DNA from: Alistipes sp. UBA928
Lineage (GTDB): Bacteria; Bacteroidota; Bacteroidia; Bacteroidales; Rikenellaceae
Reading direction: 5' to 3'
Length of the DNA stretch: 18,356 nucleotides
Assembly (NCBI GenBank): GCA_002293665.1
Contig: DBDQ01000079.1
Location: forward strand, 1,136-19,491
Both the position numbers and the translations under genes were made by a program. The notes under the pieces were generated by a model. That model was not told the origin of the DNA and searched no databases. It worked only from the letters and a program-made list of their open reading frames with translations. Shown here piece by piece: positions 6,256 to 14,163 of the stretch; positions within the stretch are counted from its first letter, which is position 1; the number at the start of each line of letters is the position of its first letter.

Positions 6256-7494
6256 TTATTGTTTCTCACTCCCGGCAATCATGGCGTCATAGACCGCCTG
6301 CTGGAGAGAGTAACGAACCCGTGTCTCTACAAACGCGGGATTCTGCCGTGTCGGCGTCACGCGATTACACAGAAGCACATAGACTATTCCGAACTCCGGG
6401 TCGGCCCAGGCAATGGTGCCGGTAAATCCCGTATGCCCGAAACTGCGCTGTGAGACGGCTGGGGCGGGGTAGGCATCTTCCAGTGAAAGGGTGTCGTTGC
6501 CCGGCGTCGGCCGGTCGAAACCCAACGCGCGACGGTTGCGCGTCATGGGATACTGCTGTCTGGTGAAATGCTCTATCGTGGCAGGAGTCAGGTATCGAAT
6601 GCCGTCGTACATCCCGCCGTAGAGCAGCATCTGCATCACGACGGCCACGTCGCGCGCCGACCCGAACAGCCCCGCGTTGCCCGAGACCCCGCCCATCACC
6701 GCCGCGCTCTCGTCGTGTACAGTGCCGTGTACCGTTTCCATGCGCCACGTGTTGTCGTTCTCGGTGGGCACGATGTGGGAGAGCGGGATTCCTTTCTCCA
6801 ATGGCCGGAAAGTGAGGCCGACACCCAACGGTCGGTAGAACTCCTCGTCGAGTAGCACCTCGAAGTCGCGTCCGTCGGCCTCGCGCACGATCTCTGGCAC
6901 GAGCAGGAACGGGAGATCGGAGTAGCGGTAGACGCGGCTGCGCAGCCGCACATCGCGCACAGCCAGCAACAGTGAATCGCGGGTCAGGAGCCACGGCCGC
7001 GGTACGCCCGACGGGAAACCCGACTGGTGTGTGAGTACTTCGCGGAACGTGATGCGGGCCTTGTCGGTTCCGCGCAGGGGCGGGTACCATTTCGACAGCC
7101 GGTCGTCGAGACCTATCTTGTGTCGCTCCGCGAGCCACGCCAACGCGAGGGTCGAGGCGGCCATTTTTGTGACCGACGCAAGATCATACAGATGGTCGTT
7201 CTCCACGGCCGTGGAGCGCGAGTAGTCGTGGTGGCCCCAACTGGCGTCGATCACCACCTTCCCGTCGCGCGCCACGAACAACTGACATCCCGGAAACGCC
7301 CTCAGCTCTATCGCCCGCCGCACGATCGAATCGACCGTCCGCCACAGATACAGGCTGTCCATCCCCGCCTCCCGCGGAGCGGCCGCCCTGAACCCGTGAT
7401 CTATGCCCCAACGCGGCAAAGCCGGCTGAGCCGACGCCGATAAACTCACCACCGACGTGATCACGATCAATCCCACGCACCTAATCCATCTCAT
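6256..7494 (-). CDS. Secreted serine hydrolase of the beta-lactamase/CubicO family
   Basis: The 412-residue protein has a cleavable signal peptide (hydrophobic stretch to residue ~20, likely cut after Ala22 in SASA-QP), so it acts in the periplasm or outside. It shows the serine hydrolase/class C beta-lactamase-like triad: S107-V-T-K110 (nucleophile and base), Y191-S-D193 in place of the usual Y-x-N, and H354-T-G356 in place of K-T-G. These variants are typical of CubicO-type esterases and peptidases, not of true resistance beta-lactamases. Close relatives form the C-terminal half of Bacteroidota glycoside hydrolase family 3 proteins (established family knowledge); here it stands alone. The substrate is unknown. 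The start at 7494 overlaps the upstream gene's end by 14 bp, indicating translational coupling at the tail of the long operon. Confidence 0.87.
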   Translation of the reverse strand: MRWIRCVGLIVITSVVSLSASAQPALPRWGIDHGFRAAAPREAGMDSLYLWRTVDSIVRRAIELRAFPGCQLFVARDGKVVIDASWGHHDYSRSTAVENDHLYDLASVTKMAASTLALAWLAERHKIGLDDRLSKWYPPLRGTDKARITFREVLTHQSGFPSGVPRPWLLTRDSLLLAVRDVRLRSRVYRYSDLPFLLVPEIVREADGRDFEVLLDEEFYRPLGVGLTFRPLEKGIPLSHIVPTENDNTWRMETVHGTVHDESAAVMGGVSGNAGLFGSARDVAVVMQMLLYGGMYDGIRYLTPATIEHFTRQQYPMTRNRRALGFDRPTPGNDTLSLEDAYPAPAVSQRSFGHTGFTGTIAWADPEFGIVYVLLCNRVTPTRQNPAFVETRVRYSLQQAVYDAMIAGSEKQ

Positions 7495-8938
7495 ACAGAA
7501 TCCTTTCTTCAATTTCTCCGACTTCGATAACAAATCTCCGATAGCTCGCCAACGCCGGCGTGCCGTCGTCCCACACCTCGCATATCACGTGGATCGTACC
7601 GCCGGCCGCACCTGCGGGGATATACATCGACGCTTTGGCGGAAGTGGCGTTCTCGATCGTCACAGTCTCCGTTACCGTTCCGGCCTCGGGCATCACCCAC
7701 CATTTGTATCTCAGGGCGTCGCCATCCGGGTCGTGTGAGCGCGAGGCATCGAGGAGGAGGGGCCAGTCGGTGTTGACGTTATCTAAATATGTCCTCATGA
7801 TTTCTATACCGTCGTTGCGGCTGATGACAACCTCGGGGTTTCGATTCCCCTTGCCGTTGGCCGCCCAATCCATCCGCGCTGCAAAGTCGGCAAAGGTGGC
7901 GGGATAGAAATAATTTTCGTAACGCTGCGAAATCTCTTTGGCCTCGCCCGTGTGGTTGGTGTAACAATTCGTCGCACCGTCCATGCCGGGGCCCCACTCG
8001 AACCTGCCGCCCCAGCCCGTTTGTCCTGGCTCCGATGGGTCGTTCAATCCGTTTGGCGTCACATGCAGGAACGACGGGGTGTCGCCCTCCACTCCCCATT
8101 TGTTCTTGGGGTATATCGCGCCTAGATTGCCGTGGCCCTGAATATGTTCGGCATACTCGTTCCAGCCACGACTACCGAGGTCGTTCTGCGTGAGCCACGC
8201 GCTCTCGTCCCAAATGAAGAACAGGTCGCGCTCGAACTCCCGCCGCATCCACTGGTGCGAGCTGAATGCGTAGTTGCTGTGCCGTTCGCCCCACGGAACG
8301 TCCTGATCCGTGATCGTGTAGACCCTCAGTTTATTCAGGAAAACCTTCAATTCCGCCTCGCTGCGCTCCTGCTTCACCTGCCATATCGCCTGGGCGAGGG
8401 TATTTCCGCCGCCCCACACGCTAATCCACAGCGGCCGCGGATCCTCTTCGTCGGCCAGACGGATGATGAGGTCGCTGCCCGCCGAACGGTTGCCCTCGCC
8501 GATCTTCGCCATCCCGAGCTCGAGCGAACCCAACGCCACCCGGCTGCGTAGATACTCCGCACTCGGCCAGTAACCGAGACTCTGCCGCCCCGCCTCGGCT
8601 TCCGGCGACAGGAACCGCCTCTGTGCCGATCGCCGCGCAAGGTTCGGAAGGTCTTTTTCGTATGCCGCGATCGTCACCTCGATGCTGTCCACCCACTCCC
8701 TCGGGTAGGCCCGTCCGCTGCTGTTCCAACCCCCCGAGGCTATCAGCGCCTCTATCTCGTAGCGGTCGGCGTAGCTCATCAGGCGTATCATCGACTCCAT
8801 GTCGTCGGGCTCTATGTCTCCCGGCGCAATGTCGGTCAGCACTACCAGGCGCGGCTTTAGCGACTGCGCCGCCGCAGTTGAAAATTGAAAATGGAAAATG
8901 GATAATGCGGCTAACGCGAGGGGGAGGAGTTTTTTCAT
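7481..8938 (-). CDS. Secreted DUF1593 (nucleoside-hydrolase-like) protein with C-terminal Ig-like domain
   Basis: The 485-residue protein carries a signal peptide (MKKLLPLALAALSIFHFQFSTAAAQ). From residue ~28 it matches the DUF1593 family: RLVVLTDIAPGDIEPDDMESMIRLM, ASGGWNSSG, LWISVWGGGNTLAQA, and WGPGMDGATNCYTNHTGEAK. The TDI-GDIEPDD stretch looks like the metal-binding N-terminus of nucleoside hydrolases, and the family is fold-related to them. From about residue 395 (DWPLLLDASRSHDPDGDALRYKWW) there is a beta-sandwich C-terminal domain as in cellulose-binding Sde_0182-type proteins. It is probably a secreted carbohydrate- or nucleoside-active protein, with no proven activity. ATG 8938 lies 1 nt after the ahcY stop. 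Its 3' end overlaps the serine hydrolase start by 14 bp. Confidence 0.85.
   Translation of the reverse strand: MKKLLPLALAALSIFHFQFSTAAAQSLKPRLVVLTDIAPGDIEPDDMESMIRLMSYADRYEIEALIASGGWNSSGRAYPREWVDSIEVTIAAYEKDLPNLARRSAQRRFLSPEAEAGRQSLGYWPSAEYLRSRVALGSLELGMAKIGEGNRSAGSDLIIRLADEEDPRPLWISVWGGGNTLAQAIWQVKQERSEAELKVFLNKLRVYTITDQDVPWGERHSNYAFSSHQWMRREFERDLFFIWDESAWLTQNDLGSRGWNEYAEHIQGHGNLGAIYPKNKWGVEGDTPSFLHVTPNGLNDPSEPGQTGWGGRFEWGPGMDGATNCYTNHTGEAKEISQRYENYFYPATFADFAARMDWAANGKGNRNPEVVISRNDGIEIMRTYLDNVNTDWPLLLDASRSHDPDGDALRYKWWVMPEAGTVTETVTIENATSAKASMYIPAGAAGGTIHVICEVWDDGTPALASYRRFVIEVGEIEERILYEMD
8880..8905. repeat. GAAAATGG-type microrepeat encoding part of a signal peptide
   Basis: On the plus strand TGAAAATTGAAAATGG followed by AAAATGGATAATG is a set of near-identical 7-8 bp units. 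It lies inside the coding sequence for the signal peptide of the DUF1593 protein, where the opposite strand reads IFHFQFS. Similar strings are frequent in intergenic repeats of Bacteroidota (recollection). Confidence 0.55.
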
Positions 8939-8939
8939 T

Positions 8940-10352
8940 TTAGTAACGATAATGATCCGGTTTATACGGCCCATCCACCGGAACGCCGATATAGGCGGCC
9001 TGAGAGTCGGATAGACGGGTCAGCCGCACCCCGAGGTTTGCCAGATGCAGCCGCGCCACCTCTTCGTCGAGCTCCTTGGGCAGGCGGTACACATCCACCG
9101 CCAACTTTTTCGTCCACAATTCGATCTGCGCAAGCGTCTGATTGGTGAACGAGTTCGACATCACGAACGACGGGTGTCCCGTGGCGCACCCGAGGTTCAC
9201 GAGGCGGCCTTCGGCCAAAATGAAGATCGAGTGGCCGTCCTTGAAGGTATACTTGTCGACCTGCGGCTTGATGTTCAATTTGGTAATGCCCTGCTCTGCC
9301 TCTAACCGATCCATCTGTATCTCGTTGTCGAAGTGGCCTATGTTGCACACTATGGTCTGATCGCGCATCGAACGCATGTGCTCGATGGTGATAATATCGC
9401 GATTGCCGGTTGTGGTGACATAGATGTTTCCCTCGGGAAGGGCGTCCTCCACCGTCATCACCTCGAAACCCTCCATCGCGGCCTGAAGCGCGCATATCGG
9501 GTCGATCTCGGTCACTATCACCCGCGCACCGTAAGATTTCATGCTGCGCGCACACCCCTTGCCCACGTCGCCGTAGCCGCACACGACCACCACCTTGCCG
9601 GCGATCATCACGTCCGTGGCGCGTTTTATGCCGTCGGCGAGGCTCTCGCGACAGCCGTAAAGATTGTCGAACTTGCTCTTGGTCACCGAGTCGTTGACAT
9701 TGATGGCGGGTATGAGCAGTTCGCCGCGATCCATCATTTGGTAGAGCCGGTGGACACCGGTGGTGGTCTCCTCGCTTACGCCGCGCAGTTCGGCCACCGT
9801 GTCATGCCACTTGCGCGGCTCCTCGGCAAGGATCGTGCGCAGGGTATCGAGTATCACGCCCTCCTCGTGGCTGCCGGGCTTGCGGTCGAGCGTTGTGGCG
9901 TCGTTCTCTGCCGCCCAGCCCTGATGTATGAGCAGCGTGGCGTCGCCGCCGTCGTCGACAATGAGGTTGGGCCCTTTGCCGCCGGGAAACGACAGTGCCA
10001 TCGCCGTGCACCACCAATACTCTTCAAGGGTCTCGCCCTTCCACGCGAACACCGGAACACCCGCCGCCGCGATCGCTGCCGCCGCATGATCCTGCGTCGA
10101 GAATATGTTGCAGCTGCACCACCGCACCTCAGCCCCCAGTTCAACGAGTGTTTCTATCAACACGGCTGTCTGAATAGTCATGTGCAGCGATCCCGTCACA
10201 CGCGCGCCCTTGAGGGGTTTCTCTGCCCCATATTTCCGTCGCAGCGCCACCAGCCCCGGCATCTCATGCAACGCGATCTCGATCTCCTTCCGTCCCCACT
10301 CGGCCAGCGCAATATCCGCCACCCGGTAAGGCAATTTTTCGTCTATATACAT
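8940..10352 (-). CDS. ahcY: Adenosylhomocysteinase
   Basis: The 470-residue cytoplasmic enzyme hydrolyses S-adenosylhomocysteine to adenosine and homocysteine, removing the product inhibitor of methyltransferases. Signatures are GARVTGSLHMTIQTAVLIETL (50-70), CNIFSTQDHAAAAIA, VDDGGDATLL (132-141), the NAD-contacting NVNDSVTKSKFDNLYGCRESL (218-238), the Rossmann glycine motif CGYGDVGKG (258-266), CNIGHFDNEIQ and the C-terminal KPDHYRY. Length fits the bacterial form with the ~40-residue insert. It is the sixth gene of the apparent rsfS operon, 37 nt after the flavokinase stop, and the next gene starts 1 nt after its TAA. Its homocysteine product is the substrate of MetH, whose gene is at the left edge of the window. 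Confidence 0.98.
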   Translation of the reverse strand: MYIDEKLPYRVADIALAEWGRKEIEIALHEMPGLVALRRKYGAEKPLKGARVTGSLHMTIQTAVLIETLVELGAEVRWCSCNIFSTQDHAAAAIAAAGVPVFAWKGETLEEYWWCTAMALSFPGGKGPNLIVDDGGDATLLIHQGWAAENDATTLDRKPGSHEEGVILDTLRTILAEEPRKWHDTVAELRGVSEETTTGVHRLYQMMDRGELLIPAINVNDSVTKSKFDNLYGCRESLADGIKRATDVMIAGKVVVVCGYGDVGKGCARSMKSYGARVIVTEIDPICALQAAMEGFEVMTVEDALPEGNIYVTTTGNRDIITIEHMRSMRDQTIVCNIGHFDNEIQMDRLEAEQGITKLNIKPQVDKYTFKDGHSIFILAEGRLVNLGCATGHPSFVMSNSFTNQTLAQIELWTKKLAVDVYRLPKELDEEVARLHLANLGVRLTRLSDSQAAYIGVPVDGPYKPDHYRY

Positions 10353-10389
10353 TGATTGTAGTTTTTTCAGGCTGAAAGCCCAATATATA

Positions 10390-10776
10390 TCAGAGCTTTG
10401 CCCTGTCGTTCAAAATCTTTTTAATCTCTTTTTCATCTTCCGCGATCCGGGCGCTCAGGGCGTTGGGGGTCGGGAATTTCTGTTCGGGACGGATGAAACG
10501 GACAAGCTCGGCCATCAACTCGCGCCCATAAATATCACCTTCGAAATCAAAAATGTGGAGCTCCAATAATCGTGCCCCGCCACCGCCGCCGAAAGTCGGT
10601 TTGACCCCGAGATTCGCCATCGCACCCCGTCGCACCCCGTCTCCGTCTATCTCCACAACGGCGGCGTAAACCCCGTCGTCAGCCGCGAATCCCTCCGGAA
10701 CCGCAACGTTGGCCGTCGGCCAGCCCAAGCTCCGTCCCCGTCGGTCGCCCTTCACGATCATCCCTCTTATAGTCAT
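10390..10776 (-). CDS. Stand-alone riboflavin kinase (flavokinase) domain
   Basis: The 128-residue protein corresponds to only the C-terminal kinase module of bacterial RibF, which phosphorylates riboflavin to FMN. Visible motifs are GRSLGWPTANV (14-24, the GxPTAN phosphate/Mg site), DGVYAAVV (34-41), MANLGVKPTFGGGGG (53-67) and LELHIFDFEGDIYG (71-84) with the catalytic-position Glu72. The N-terminal FAD synthetase (nucleotidyltransferase) module of ordinary ~300-residue bacterial RibF is absent, and the ATG overlaps the psd stop as ATGA, so no upstream coding sequence is available for it. A second, full RibF may exist elsewhere. The product should lie in the cytoplasm. Neighbours are phospholipid genes and ahcY, with no other riboflavin gene. 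Confidence 0.88.
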   Translation of the reverse strand: MTIRGMIVKGDRRGRSLGWPTANVAVPEGFAADDGVYAAVVEIDGDGVRRGAMANLGVKPTFGGGGGARLLELHIFDFEGDIYGRELMAELVRFIRPEQKFPTPNALSARIAEDEKEIKKILNDRAKL

Positions 10777-11462
10777 CCCTTCAATCTTGCGAGCGGAGTC
10801 TGTCCCCCGCGAACCTTCTCACCCAACCCCACCAGTACCTCGGCATCCAAAGGCAGGTAGAGATCGACCCGCGAGCCGAACTTTATAAACCCGCAGGGAG
10901 TGTTCTGCACCGCCTTCTCACCCACGCGCGCGTATGAAACTATACGCCTCGCCACCATGCCAGCCACCTGCCGAAAAACGACCACCCCGTGCGCGGAAGT
11001 CTCCACGGCGGTAGTGGTATGCTCGTTGTCGTCCGAAGATTTTGGATGCCACGCCACCATGAACCGGCCGTGGTGATGTTTGAAATATGTCGTCCGTCCC
11101 CCGACGGGGAACCAGTTCTGATGGACGTTGGTGACCGACATGAAGACCGACACTTGTATGCGTTTCTCGCCCGTCACCTCGTTTTCGATCACATCTTCGG
11201 CAACTACGACCGTGCCGTCGCAGGGCGAAAAAACGATCTCGTTGTCGGTAAGAAGAGGCCTGTCGGGTATGCGAAAGAAAGCGATCACGAAGCACCACGT
11301 CACGAGCGCCGCCCCGCACCAGAAAGCCACGATCCACCAGCCGTCCCACTGCGGCACGTCGCGCAGCAGCCACCGTGTCAAAAACACGAATCCCACGGCC
11401 AGCCCTCCCAGTACCGCGAAAGCCACCGGGATGATCGCATTACCCTCTTTACTTATCTTCAT
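10773..11462 (-). CDS. psd: Phosphatidylserine decarboxylase
   Basis: The 229-residue membrane enzyme makes phosphatidylethanolamine from phosphatidylserine, using a pyruvoyl group formed by self-cleavage. The cleavage site is the Gly-Ser at 196-197 in GFIKFGSRVDLYLP, as in the short PSD-related family. Other marks are VFSPCDGTVVVAED (77-90), VSVFMSVTNVHQNWFPVGG (104-122) with the catalytic His114 region, and ARRIVSYARVGEKA. Two hydrophobic segments (about 9-31 and 42-63) anchor it. It is the short form without the long N-terminal part of E. coli Psd. Its ATG overlaps the cdsA stop (ATGA), and its stop overlaps the flavokinase start in the same way. Confidence 0.95.
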   Translation of the reverse strand: MKISKEGNAIIPVAFAVLGGLAVGFVFLTRWLLRDVPQWDGWWIVAFWCGAALVTWCFVIAFFRIPDRPLLTDNEIVFSPCDGTVVVAEDVIENEVTGEKRIQVSVFMSVTNVHQNWFPVGGRTTYFKHHHGRFMVAWHPKSSDDNEHTTTAVETSAHGVVVFRQVAGMVARRIVSYARVGEKAVQNTPCGFIKFGSRVDLYLPLDAEVLVGLGEKVRGGQTPLARLKG

Positions 11463-12163
11463 CGAATAAAATGCGTTATAAGGAGAAACAAAAACGCCAC
11501 CGGAACAGCTCCCAACGTCGCGTCGAAACGATCCAGCAACCCCCCGTGTCCGGGCAGCAACCGTCCCGAGTCCTTCACTCCGGCGGCGCGTTTGAACCAG
11601 CTTTCAGCCAGGTCGCCTCCGACCGCGGCCAGCGCCACCACGAGCCCGAACAGTGCCCACAGCCACATCTCGCCACCGGCCCACCACCGGCCCACCACCG
11701 CGGCCACCGTCGTGGCGCCCACGATACCTCCCGCAAATCCCTCCCACGATTTGTGGGGCGAGATGCGCGGAGCCATTTTGTGCCGTCCGAGGGCCACACC
11801 CACCAGATAGGCGAACACGTCGTTGGCCCACACCACCACTATGAAAGCCGGGGCGATGCGCAGATCCCATCCCGCGGGCCACCCTTCGAAAATTTGGGTC
11901 CAGTGTTCCAAGCCGCTCATGCCGTCGCCTATGACCGGAAAGTACCACATCGCCACCATGCAGAGCCCGATGTAGATCACTCCGCCCAACTTCACGATCC
12001 TGCCACGCGCGAGTTGCCAAAACTCCATCGAGCAGTAGCCCCACACGAGCAGCAGCAGCGCGAGATAATAACCGCGTCCGAGCAACATCATCGCCAGCAC
12101 GACGACAACGAAGACAATACCGGTTACAGTTCGGGTCAGAAAGTTGTGTTTCCTATTGTTCAT
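11459..12163 (-). CDS. cdsA: Phosphatidate cytidylyltransferase
   Basis: The 234-residue polytopic inner-membrane enzyme makes CDP-diacylglycerol from phosphatidate and CTP, the precursor of all phospholipids. The family signature is clear at residues ~188-215: SWFKRAAGVKDSGRLLP then GHGGLLDRFDA. WANDVFAYLVG (112-122) and SPHKSWEGFAGG (135-146) are further conserved segments, and several transmembrane helices are evident. ATG at 12163 (MNNRKHNFLTRTVTG) is chosen over one at 12214: it matches the usual short N-terminus and overlaps ftsH by 11 bp instead of 62 bp. The protein is somewhat shorter than the ~270 residues common in other bacteria. It feeds the next gene in the operon, psd, through phosphatidylserine synthase encoded elsewhere. 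Confidence 0.95.
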   Translation of the reverse strand: MNNRKHNFLTRTVTGIVFVVVVLAMMLLGRGYYLALLLLVWGYCSMEFWQLARGRIVKLGGVIYIGLCMVAMWYFPVIGDGMSGLEHWTQIFEGWPAGWDLRIAPAFIVVVWANDVFAYLVGVALGRHKMAPRISPHKSWEGFAGGIVGATTVAAVVGRWWAGGEMWLWALFGLVVALAAVGGDLAESWFKRAAGVKDSGRLLPGHGGLLDRFDATLGAVPVAFLFLLITHFIR

Positions 12164-14147
12164 CTCTGTTTTTGCCCTCAGGGCGCGCACCGAAAATCTC
12201 TTCGAGGTCTTCACTGAACACCGTCTCCTTGTCGAGCAGGCGTGCGGCGAGAGTCTCGATTCCGGCGCGGTTCTTTGTTATCACCTTTCGGGCGGCGGCC
12301 TCGGCCTCACCCAAAATACGTTTGGTCTCGGCGTCGATCTGTTGTGCGGTCTGCTCGCTGAAAGGCTTTGTGAAGGCCATGTCGCTCGATCCGCTCGAAT
12401 CGTAGTAGCTCATGTTGCCTATCGCCTCGCTCATGCCGAAGTATGTCACCATTGCGTAGGCCATTTTCGTGGCGCGCTCTAGGTCGCTCAGCGCACCCGT
12501 CTCCGATGTCCTGAAGAACACCTCCTCAGCCACACGGCCACCCAACAGCGACGCGATCTTGTCCATAAACTGCTCGCGGGTGGTGTTGTGCCGCTCGTCG
12601 GGCAGATACCACGACGCGCCGAGCGAACGCCCCCGCGGAATGATAGTCACCTTTATAAGCGGATCGGCATGCTTGAGGAACCAGCTCACCGTGGCGTGCC
12701 CCGCCTCGTGGAAAGCCGTCAGCCGTTTCTCCTCGGCGCTCATCACGAGCGAGCGCCTTTCGAGCCCACCCACGATGCGGTCGATGGCCGACAGGAAGTC
12801 CTCCTTGTCGACGGCTGGTTTCCCTCCGCGAGCCGCTATCAGCGCCGCCTCGTTGCACACGTTGGCTATGTCGGCACCCGAGAATCCCGGTGTTTGCCGC
12901 GCCAAGAACGCGCGGTCGAGATCGGGCACGAGTTTCAGGTTCTTCAGGTGCACTTCGAATATCTGTTCGCGCTCCCTGATCTCGGGCAGTCCCACCTCGA
13001 TCTGGCGGTCGAAACGTCCGGCCCTCATCAGCGCCTTGTCGAGAATGTCGGCGCGGTTGGTGGCGGCCAACAGGATCACCCCGGCGTTGGTGCCGAAACC
13101 ATCCATCTCGGTGAGCAGTTGGTTGAGGGTGTTCTCGCGTTCGTCGTTGCTGCCGTATCCTGCGTTGCGTCCTCGCGCGCGGCCTATTGCGTCTATCTCG
13201 TCGATGAACAGTATGCACGGCGCTTTCTCTTTCGCCTGCCTGAACAGGTCGCGAACGCGCGACGCGCCCACCCCCACGAACATCTCCACGAAGTCCGACC
13301 CGCTGATCGACAGGAAAGGCACGTCGGCCTCGCCCGCCACAGCCTTGGCCAACAGCGTCTTGCCCGTTCCCGGAGGCCCCACCAACAGCGCTCCCTTGGG
13401 AATCTTGCCCCCCAACTCCTTGTATTTCTCGGGTTTCTTGAGGAAGTCCACGATCTCCATTATCTCCACCTTGGCCTCCTCGAGTCCCGCCACATCCTTG
13501 AACGTCACTTTGGCCTGTTTCTCCTTGTCGAACACCTGCGCCTTGGCCCGTCCCACACCCATGATCTGACCTCCGGGCCCTCCGCCCATCATGCCCGACA
13601 TCGAGCGCATCATAAAGACGAACAGCCCCACTAAAAATATTATCGGCAGCCACGTGCCCAGCAGCGCACCCCAACCACCGCGGTCGTTGCGGTAGTCGAG
13701 CGGAAATGTCGCGCCGAACTCCTCGCGCGCCTTCTCTATGTCGGCGGCGAACAGGTCGACCGATCCGATAGTGAATTTAAACTGCGCCTTGCCCTCTTCG
13801 ATGGGTATTTTCCTGTATTTTTCGATTTTCAGGTAGCGTTCCGTGGCGGGTTTTGTGAGGTACACCTCGGCCGTTTCGCGATTCACCACCACTATCTTCG
13901 TCACCTCGCCGCGGCTTATCATGTCGCTCCTTACGGTGCTCCAGTCGATCTCGGCGGGAGCGCTGTCGCCCATGAACATCCACACGGCGAGCAGTGCGGC
14001 AATGGCCAACCACCCCCACATGAAAGGATTGCGCGGCCCGGCCGGCATTTTTGGTTGCCCTCCCGGCCCCTGGGGCCCTTGCGGTCTGTGCGGCCCTTGT
14101 GGCGGCTGCGACGCTCCGCCCTGCTGCTGTTCAATATCTTTTTTCAT
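12153..14147 (-). CDS. ftsH: ATP-dependent zinc metalloprotease FtsH
   Basis: The 664-residue inner-membrane AAA+ protease degrades misfolded membrane proteins and regulatory substrates. Order: an unusual Pro/Gln/Gly-rich cytoplasmic leader with repeated PQGP (8-40), TM1 (42-60), periplasmic domain, TM2 (161-180), AAA+ module with Walker A GPPGTGKT (257-264), pore loop FVG (290-292), Walker B ILFIDEIDAI (312-321), SRH region NRADILDKALMRAGRFDRQI, then the peptidase with zinc motif HEAGH (480-484) and downstream acidic ligand in SDLERATKMA. ATG at 14147 gives a 16-nt gap after rsfS; a start at 14180 would overlap rsfS. In E. coli FtsH controls LPS and lipid synthesis, so placing it with cdsA and psd is functionally plausible (inference). 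Confidence 0.98.
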   Translation of the reverse strand: MKKDIEQQQGGASQPPQGPHRPQGPQGPGGQPKMPAGPRNPFMWGWLAIAALLAVWMFMGDSAPAEIDWSTVRSDMISRGEVTKIVVVNRETAEVYLTKPATERYLKIEKYRKIPIEEGKAQFKFTIGSVDLFAADIEKAREEFGATFPLDYRNDRGGWGALLGTWLPIIFLVGLFVFMMRSMSGMMGGGPGGQIMGVGRAKAQVFDKEKQAKVTFKDVAGLEEAKVEIMEIVDFLKKPEKYKELGGKIPKGALLVGPPGTGKTLLAKAVAGEADVPFLSISGSDFVEMFVGVGASRVRDLFRQAKEKAPCILFIDEIDAIGRARGRNAGYGSNDERENTLNQLLTEMDGFGTNAGVILLAATNRADILDKALMRAGRFDRQIEVGLPEIREREQIFEVHLKNLKLVPDLDRAFLARQTPGFSGADIANVCNEAALIAARGGKPAVDKEDFLSAIDRIVGGLERRSLVMSAEEKRLTAFHEAGHATVSWFLKHADPLIKVTIIPRGRSLGASWYLPDERHNTTREQFMDKIASLLGGRVAEEVFFRTSETGALSDLERATKMAYAMVTYFGMSEAIGNMSYYDSSGSSDMAFTKPFSEQTAQQIDAETKRILGEAEAAARKVITKNRAGIETLAARLLDKETVFSEDLEEIFGARPEGKNRDEQ

Positions 14148-14163
14148 TCGTAGACGTCGTATT

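Noticed and set aside
6256..7494. Antibiotic-resistance beta-lactamase
   Set aside because: The YSD and HTG variants and the close match to CubicO-type hydrolases argue for an esterase or peptidase, not class C resistance.
9333..10355. Long plus-strand open frame of 340 codons opposite ahcY
   Set aside because: Composition (His/Arg/Ala-rich, no family) is that of a shadow frame in GC-rich DNA; ahcY is certain on the other strand.
10353..10389. Internal promoter or attenuator before ahcY
   Set aside because: TATATTGG is one mismatch from the -7 box and the GGCT/AGCC stem is only 4 bp; there is no -33 element, so I did not annotate it.
11640..11710. Tandem CCGGCCCACCACC-like repeat
   Set aside because: It is coding sequence for a Gly/Arg/Trp-rich stretch in CdsA and is explained by GC-rich codons.
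12469..13634. Two overlapping long plus-strand frames opposite ftsH
   Set aside because: Both are antisense to highly conserved FtsH codons and have Ser/Arg- or His/Arg-rich low-complexity translations.
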